Shown: positions 6,064-10,295 of the stretch, one piece after another
Layout of the letters: every line of letters starts with the position of its first letter
Numbering within the stretch: position 1 is the stretch's first letter
From: Gemmatimonadales bacterium
GTDB taxonomy: Bacteria > Gemmatimonadota > Gemmatimonadetes > Gemmatimonadales > GWC2-71-9
DNA: 10,295 nt
Direction of reading: 5' to 3'
Assembly (NCBI GenBank): GCA_013813675.1
Contig: JACCRH010000103.1
Coordinates: 1-10,295 of the forward strand
Translations under genes and position numbers: made by a program
The notes under the pieces: generated by a model
Seen by the model: only the letters and a program-made list of their open reading frames with translations
Databases searched by the model: none
Told to the model about the DNA's origin: nothing

Positions 6064-7640
6064 CGAGCGTAGTCCACGGCTCTGGTCTCCCTGATGACTA
6101 CCACCTTGATCTGGCCCGGGTACTGCAGCTCGTTCTCGATCTTCCGGGCGATCGTCTCCGACAGCAGCGTCGCGGCGCCGTCGTCGATCCGGTCGGGCGT
6201 CACCACCACTCGCACCTCGCGGCCGGCCTGGATCACGTTGCACTTCTCCACCCCGGGGAACTGGTTGGCGATCTCCTCCAACCGGGTGAGCCGCTTGACG
6301 TACGTCTCGAACGCCTCGCGCCGCGCCCCCGGGCGGGAGCCGCTGATCGCGTCGGCCGCCTGCACCAGCACCGACTCCGCCGACTCGTGGGGGACGTCAT
6401 CATGGTGGGCCTGAATGCAGTTGATGACGGCCGGGGTCTCGCCGTACCTCCGGGCCACTTCGACACCCAGCTCCACGTGGGTGCCCTCGTTGTCATGGGT
6501 CAGCACCTTGCCCACGTCGTGCAGCAGTCCACCCCGCTTGGCCAGTTGGGCGTCGAGGTGGAGCTCGGCCGCCATCATCCCCGCGAGCCAGGCCACCTCT
6601 TTCGAGTGGTCGTAAATGTTCTGGCCGTAGGAAGTGCGGTAGCGCATCCGGCCGATCAGCTTCACCAGCTCGGGATGGAGACCGTGGATGCCGGTGTCGT
6701 AGGCGGCCTGCTCGCCCAGCTCGCCCAGCTGCCCCTCCAGCTCCTTCTGCACCTTGACCACGATCTCCTCGATCCGGCCCGGGTGGATTCGCCCGTCCTG
6801 AATCAGCGCCTCGAGGGCGCGGCGCGCCACCTCCCGGCGGATCGGGTCGAAGCAGGACACGATGACCGTGTCGGGCGTGTCGTCGATGATGACGTCCACC
6901 CCGGTCGCGGTCTCGAAGGCGCGGATGTTCCGCCCCTCACGGCCGATGATCCGCCCCTTCATCTCGTCGTTCGGGAGCGGCACCGCGGCGACGGTGCTCT
7001 CCGCCGTGTGCTCGGCGGCGAGCCGCTGGGTGGCGATGGCGATGATCCGGCGGGCCTCGCGGTCGGCGCCCTTCTTGGCCTGCTCCTTGATGTCACGAGC
7101 CAGCGCCTGCGCCTGCCCCCGCGCCTCGTCCTCGACCCGCTGCAGGATCTCGCGGCGTGCGTCCTCGGCGGTGAGCCCCGCGATCCGCTCCAGTCGGGCC
7201 CGCTGCTCCTGGGCCAGCTTGTCGGCTTCGCCCTCCCGGGCCCGCAGCGCCAGCTCCTTCTGCCCCAGGGTCTCTTCCCGCTTGTCCAGACTCCGCTCGC
7301 GGGCGTTCATCTCCTCGACCTTCCGGTCCTGCCCTCGCGAGCGCTCCTCAGCCCGGCGCTCTACCCGTTCCCATTCGTCGCGCTTGCGCTGAATCTCCCG
7401 GTCGAGATCTTCCCGCAGGGTGAGGGTTTCCATTTTCGCCGCGAGGACGATCTCGGCCTTGGCCGCCTCCGCCTCGCGGGTGGTGTCGGCCCTAAGCTTG
7501 GCCGCCTCGCCCTGCGCCGAGGCGAGCACGCCGCCGGCGGCGCCCCGCTGGCTCCGTCGATAGAGCAGCAGGAACCCGAGGCCGATGGCCAGACCGGCGG
7601 CCACCCCCGCGAGCGTAGGGAGGAGGAGCGACTCGTCCAT
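6060..7640 (-). CDS. rny: Ribonuclease Y
   Basis: RNase Y is a membrane-anchored endoribonuclease that starts mRNA decay in bacteria lacking or supplementing RNase E. 526 residues, the family's usual size. Seen: one N-terminal membrane segment at about 4-27 (LLLPTLAGVAAGLAIGLGFL) followed by RR; a long charged coiled coil from about 40 to 210, rich in Glu, Arg and Ala; a KH RNA-binding domain from about 215 with the GRIIGREGRNIR loop at 229-240; and the HD metallophosphohydrolase domain with H345, the H374-D375 pair in LLHDVGK, HH at 412-413 and D430 in AADAISGSRPGARRE. The C-terminal VVVIRETRAVDYAR is typical. ATG at 7640 lies 13 bases after the zapA stop and no strong ribosome binding site is visible. 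The neighbourhood zapA-rny-folD is an arrangement seen in several Gram-negative-type phyla (from memory). Confidence 0.98.
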   Translation of the reverse strand: MDESLLLPTLAGVAAGLAIGLGFLLLYRRSQRGAAGGVLASAQGEAAKLRADTTREAEAAKAEIVLAAKMETLTLREDLDREIQRKRDEWERVERRAEERSRGQDRKVEEMNARERSLDKREETLGQKELALRAREGEADKLAQEQRARLERIAGLTAEDARREILQRVEDEARGQAQALARDIKEQAKKGADREARRIIAIATQRLAAEHTAESTVAAVPLPNDEMKGRIIGREGRNIRAFETATGVDVIIDDTPDTVIVSCFDPIRREVARRALEALIQDGRIHPGRIEEIVVKVQKELEGQLGELGEQAAYDTGIHGLHPELVKLIGRMRYRTSYGQNIYDHSKEVAWLAGMMAAELHLDAQLAKRGGLLHDVGKVLTHDNEGTHVELGVEVARRYGETPAVINCIQAHHDDVPHESAESVLVQAADAISGSRPGARREAFETYVKRLTRLEEIANQFPGVEKCNVIQAGREVRVVVTPDRIDDGAATLLSETIARKIENELQYPGQIKVVVIRETRAVDYAR

Positions 7641-7653
7641 CAGGAGGGAGTCC

Positions 7654-7968
7654 CTACGACGCGGCCGCGCGCTTGCCGCGCTTGGCCGGAGGGAGAAGGC
7701 GGGTCAGCTCGTCGGCGAGGGCGGTGACGCGGGCGGCGATGTCCCGGTCGCCCCGCCGGGCCTGGAACAGCTCGTCGGTGATCGCGAGCCCGACCAGGAT
7801 CGCGATCTTGTGATTTTCCACCGAAGGCAGCGAGTCCCGCACCCGCTTGAGCGCGGCGTCGAAATAGGCGGCGACCTCCCGGGTGTACTCCGGCGGCAGC
7901 TCGGAGCGCACCGTGTACTCTTCGCCTCCGATGGTGACGCGGACGGCATTCTTGGTCGCAGTGGTCAC
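7654..7968 (-). CDS. zapA: Cell division protein ZapA
   Basis: ZapA binds FtsZ at mid-cell and cross-links its filaments, stabilising the Z ring. 104 residues, typical of the family. Seen: the N-terminal beta strands VRVTIGGEEYTVRSELPPEY at 9-28, then a long helix with VAAYFDAALKRVRDSLP, and the conserved helix KIAILVGLAITDELFQAR at 54-71 with a coiled-coil tail and a basic end (PAKRGKR). The start is GTG at 7968, overlapping the upstream stop by 4 bases (GTGA), backed by a strong GGGGGAGG 9 bases before it; no ATG offers a comparable start. The gene stands between a coiled-coil gene and rny. Similarity is by domain pattern only, since ZapA sequences diverge, but size and context agree. Confidence 0.9.
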   Translation of the reverse strand: MTTATKNAVRVTIGGEEYTVRSELPPEYTREVAAYFDAALKRVRDSLPSVENHKIAILVGLAITDELFQARRGDRDIAARVTALADELTRLLPPAKRGKRAAAS

Positions 7969-8276
7969 GCCGCGTTTCCTCCCCCGTGCTGTTCCAGAAA
8001 CGAGAGCCGCGCGGCCAGGGCCTTGAGCCGCTCGCGGGCCGCCTCGATGCGGTGGCGCAGCGTCTGGTTCTCGGTTTCCAGCTCGATCAGGCGCTTGCGG
8101 GCTTCCTTGAGCTCCGGCCCCGCCACCTTGCCGCCGTGGGCCTGCGCCTCCGCCAGCTCGGCCTCGGCGCGGAGCGTGCGGTTGCGCCAGCCGGCCAGCT
8201 CCTCGGTCAGGTGCTTGAGCAGGTGCTCGAGCTCGCCCAGCGCCTTCAGGTCGGGACGATCGTAGGTATACGCCAC
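7965..8276 (-). CDS. Small coiled-coil protein upstream of ZapA, possible ZapB-like
   Basis: I do not recognise a named family with certainty. 103 residues from GTG at 8276, highly charged and almost wholly helical. Seen: an N-terminal part (AYTYDRPDLKALGELEHLLKHLTEEL, 2-27), a helix with RAEAELAEAQ at 36-45, a short Gly break (HGGKVAGPE, 47-55), then a heptad-patterned coiled coil at about 55-96 (LIELETENQTLRHRIEAA, then RERLKALAARLSFLEQ), ending in a Gly-Asn-Ala tail. There is no signal peptide or membrane segment. An earlier ATG at 8324 would lie inside pheT; GTG at 8276 is chosen because GGAGAG precedes it and it falls 1 base after the pheT stop. The 4-base overlap with zapA suggests the two proteins work together, as E. 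coli ZapB (also a small coiled coil) does with ZapA; this role is inferred from context and shape only. Confidence 0.8.
   Translation of the reverse strand: MAYTYDRPDLKALGELEHLLKHLTEELAGWRNRTLRAEAELAEAQAHGGKVAGPELKEARKRLIELETENQTLRHRIEAARERLKALAARLSFLEQHGGGNAA
7978..7985 (-). promoter_or_regulatory. Ribosome binding site of zapA
   Basis: GGGGGAGG on the minus strand, 9 bases before the GTG start. It lies inside the end of the coiled-coil gene and decides for the GTG at 7968 as the zapA start. Confidence 0.75.
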
Positions 8277-8277
8277 G

Positions 8278-10295
8278 TCACTCTCCGCCGCTGGCCGCGC
8301 CGGCCTCGCGCCGGCGTACCCCAAGTTGTTCCGCGAGCGCGGCCAGCAGCCGCGCCTCAGTCTGGTCCACCTCGGCGTCGCGCAGCGTCCGGTCGGGGGA
8401 CCGGAACCTCAGCCTGAACGCGACACTGCGTGCGCCCTCCGGCAGCCCGGCGCCCCGGTAGTCGCTCTCGACATCCACCCGCTCGAGCAGGGCGCCGCCC
8501 GCGCGGTGGAGCACGTCTTCGACCTGCGCGGCCCTGACCCCATCGGGCAGCAGCAACGCCAGCACCCGCTCGGAGGCGGGTGTCGCTGGCAGCGGCGTGA
8601 ACTGGGGCGGCCGGCGGGGCGACGGGTCGAGCACCAGCTCGAAGCCGAACAGGGGAGCGGCCCAGGGTGGCGCATCGGCGGCGAGCGGGCCCGCCTCGCC
8701 GACGATCCGACCCTCGGCGGTTCGGGCAACCCACGCGTTCCGTTCAACTTGTACCACCCCCCCGGGAATCGCCAGGGCGACCGTGGCCTCGAACCGGCCC
8801 TTCAGATCCCAGAGGTCGAAGCGCTCCTCGCCGGAGCCGCTCCAGTGCCGCGGCTCCCGCCTCCCGGTGAAGACGGCCGCCACCCTGCGCTCCTCCAGCG
8901 GGCGCGCGCCGGACCACCGGGCGGTGAACCCGGTTCCGATCTCGAACAGCCGCACGTTCTCCACCTGGTTGGCCCAGTTGCTTTCCACCAGCCGGACCAG
9001 GCCCGGCAGTAGCCGGCGGCGAAGCCAGGCATCGTCGGCCGAGAGCGGGTTGAGCAGTCTGACGCTCTCCTCGCCGTCGGCGGGGCCCAGCGGCAGCCGC
9101 GACACCTCGTACAATCCCTGCTCCACCATGCCACGGCGCACCGCCGCCACTGCCGCTTCCTCCGGCGCGTCGGGCAGGGCGCCCATCCGGAAAGGCCGGA
9201 GATCGGAGGGAAAGCTGTCGTAGCCGTGGAGCCGGGCGATCTCCTCGATGAGATCGACTTCGCGCACCAGGTCGGGCCGCCAGCCGGGGACGTCCACCGC
9301 GATCCGGCCGTCGTCCGGCTTGGACACCACCGTGGCGCCGATCGCGACGAGATACTGCTCGATCGCGCTCCAGGCGACTTCGACCCCGAGCACCTGGGCC
9401 ACGCGCGCCGGGCGGAGGAAGTTCCGCGGGGGGTGGCTTGGCTCGGGCCAGAGGTCGAGGGGTGCGTCGGCCAGCTCACCGCCGCCGGTGGCGAGCACGA
9501 TCTCGATGCAGCGGCGCATGGCATCGCCGCCCCCCCAGCGGTCGATGGTCCGCTCGAAGCGGTAGCTCGCCTCGGTGCTCATGCCGAGCGCCCGGCGGGT
9601 GCGCCGGATCCGCGGGGGATCCCAATACGCCGCCTCGAGCAGGACGTCTCTGGTCTCCAGACTGACCTCGGTGGACGCGCCGCCCATCACGCCGGCGAGA
9701 CCGATGGCGCCCTCCCGGTCGGCGATGGCGACCATCTCGCCGTCGAGCGTGCGCTCCTCGTCGTCCAGCGTGACCAGCCGCTCCCCCGGGCGCCCGCGCC
9801 GGACGACCAGCGCCGAGCCGCGGAGCGTGGCGGCGTCGTATGCGTGCATCGGCTGGTTGAGCTCCAGCATGATGTAGTTGGTGGCGTCTACGACGTTGTT
9901 GATCGACCGCACGCCGACCGCCTCCAACCGCCGCCGCAGCCACGCCGGTGACGGGCCCACCCGGGTACCGCGGATCAGGGCGGCGTGGAATCGGGGGCAG
10001 GATTGCTGATCCTCGATCGTGATAGAGATCGGGCCGGTCGTGCCGCTCGCGGTGGCACGCCGCGGCGGAGGCACGTCGAGCGACTCGGTCCCCGGAATCG
10101 ACGGCAGCCGGAACGGGGTCTGACATGACGCGGCTAGCTCCCGCGCCGCACCCTTGTGCCCCAGGAGATCGGGGCGGTTGGGGGTGACGTCCACCACCAG
10201 CCGGTGGTCGGAGAGGGGCATCGCGTCCAGCAGCGGTGTGCCGGGCCCGGCCTCGGTATCCAACTCGAGGATGCCGTCGTGCTCCTGACCCAGCC
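8278..10295 (-). CDS. pheT: Phenylalanine-tRNA ligase beta subunit (partial, 5' end beyond window)
   Basis: PheT is the beta subunit of the alpha2-beta2 enzyme that charges tRNA-Phe; it binds tRNA and edits Tyr mischarging, while PheS carries the active site. The last 671 residues are visible; the N-terminal tRNA-binding (EMAP-like) part of about 150 residues is outside, judged from a usual length near 800. Numbering from the window edge, seen: the linker DVTPNRPDLLGHKGAARELA at about 35-54; the B3/B4 editing domain with SINNVVDATNYIMLELNQPMHAYD at 130-153 and GLAGVMGG at 198-205; RALGMSTEASYRFER at 234-248; the B5 domain with PGWRPDLVREVDLIEEIARLHGYD at 336-359; the catalytic-like domain with LLNPLS and RLFEIGTGF at about 413-457; and the C-terminal FDX-ACB domain at about 566-660 with FRSPDRTL. 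In that domain the usual Arg-Asp-Leu-Ala reads ERVLAL, losing the Asp. pheS is expected just upstream, off the right end. Confidence 0.97.
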   Translation of the reverse strand, partial: LGQEHDGILELDTEAGPGTPLLDAMPLSDHRLVVDVTPNRPDLLGHKGAARELAASCQTPFRLPSIPGTESLDVPPPRRATASGTTGPISITIEDQQSCPRFHAALIRGTRVGPSPAWLRRRLEAVGVRSINNVVDATNYIMLELNQPMHAYDAATLRGSALVVRRGRPGERLVTLDDEERTLDGEMVAIADREGAIGLAGVMGGASTEVSLETRDVLLEAAYWDPPRIRRTRRALGMSTEASYRFERTIDRWGGGDAMRRCIEIVLATGGGELADAPLDLWPEPSHPPRNFLRPARVAQVLGVEVAWSAIEQYLVAIGATVVSKPDDGRIAVDVPGWRPDLVREVDLIEEIARLHGYDSFPSDLRPFRMGALPDAPEEAAVAAVRRGMVEQGLYEVSRLPLGPADGEESVRLLNPLSADDAWLRRRLLPGLVRLVESNWANQVENVRLFEIGTGFTARWSGARPLEERRVAAVFTGRREPRHWSGSGEERFDLWDLKGRFEATVALAIPGGVVQVERNAWVARTAEGRIVGEAGPLAADAPPWAAPLFGFELVLDPSPRRPPQFTPLPATPASERVLALLLPDGVRAAQVEDVLHRAGGALLERVDVESDYRGAGLPEGARSVAFRLRFRSPDRTLRDAEVDQTEARLLAALAEQLGVRRREAGAASGGE
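8281..8286 (-). promoter_or_regulatory. Ribosome binding site of the coiled-coil gene
   Basis: GGAGAG on the minus strand, 4 bases before the GTG at 8276 and overlapping the last codons of pheT. It supports the GTG start over the upstream ATG at 8324. Confidence 0.6.

Noticed and set aside
6064..6243. 60-residue N-terminal extension of FolD
   Set aside because: It lies within rny and FolD begins normally at 6063.
5991..7727. 578-residue plus-strand reading frame
   Set aside because: It is the antisense of rny with low-complexity Leu, Gly and Arg content and no motif.
8277..8324. Earlier ATG start of the coiled-coil gene at 8324
   Set aside because: It would overlap pheT by 47 bases; the GTG at 8276 has a ribosome binding site and the usual spacing.
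10261..10263. pheT start at this TTG
   Set aside because: The frame continues upstream to the window edge with typical PheT residues (GQEHDGILEL), so the gene is cut by the window.

Overview
The window is one gene-dense stretch of a high-GC bacterial chromosome (roughly two thirds G+C by eye). All ten genes lie on the minus strand, so they read from the right end to the left. In transcription order: pheT (5' end outside the window), an unnamed small coiled-coil gene, zapA, rny, folD, xseA, xseB, an ispA-type prenyl diphosphate synthase, dxs, and nadK (3' end outside the window). Everything on the plus strand that looks like a long reading frame is a GC-driven shadow of these genes.

The layout is that of a tightly packed operon. 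Five junctions are 4-base overlaps (coiled-coil gene/zapA, rny/folD, xseA/xseB, dxs/nadK) or an 8-base overlap (xseB/ispA). pheT and the coiled-coil gene are 1 base apart, and zapA and rny are 13 bases apart. Only two real gaps exist: 93 bases between folD and xseA, and 188 bases between ispA and dxs. Each gap holds a strong palindrome built on CGAAGG-type repeat units. One is a perfect 20-bp stem with a 5-base loop just after folD; the other is an imperfect stem of about 50 bp between ispA and dxs. They look like dispersed intergenic repeats dropped into an otherwise continuous operon.

Functionally the cluster is housekeeping. It covers tRNA charging with phenylalanine (PheT), Z-ring assembly (ZapA, possibly with the coiled-coil protein), mRNA turnover (RNase Y), one-carbon folate metabolism (FolD), single-strand DNA degradation (both exonuclease VII subunits), isoprenoid synthesis (Dxs entry step of the MEP pathway and the prenyl chain elongase) and NADP supply (NadK). 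Dxs plus the prenyl synthase plus NadK make a plausible isoprenoid module, because the MEP pathway consumes NADPH.

The organism is a free-living Gram-negative-type bacterium using RNase Y and the MEP pathway. The gene order, the base composition and the CCTGAGCGAAGCGAAGGA-type repeat fit Gemmatimonadota or a neighbouring phylum best, but this is inference from memory and was not checked by a search. I found no previously undescribed system. The items worth a second look are the two palindromes, the coiled-coil gene, and a few substitutions at usually conserved residues.
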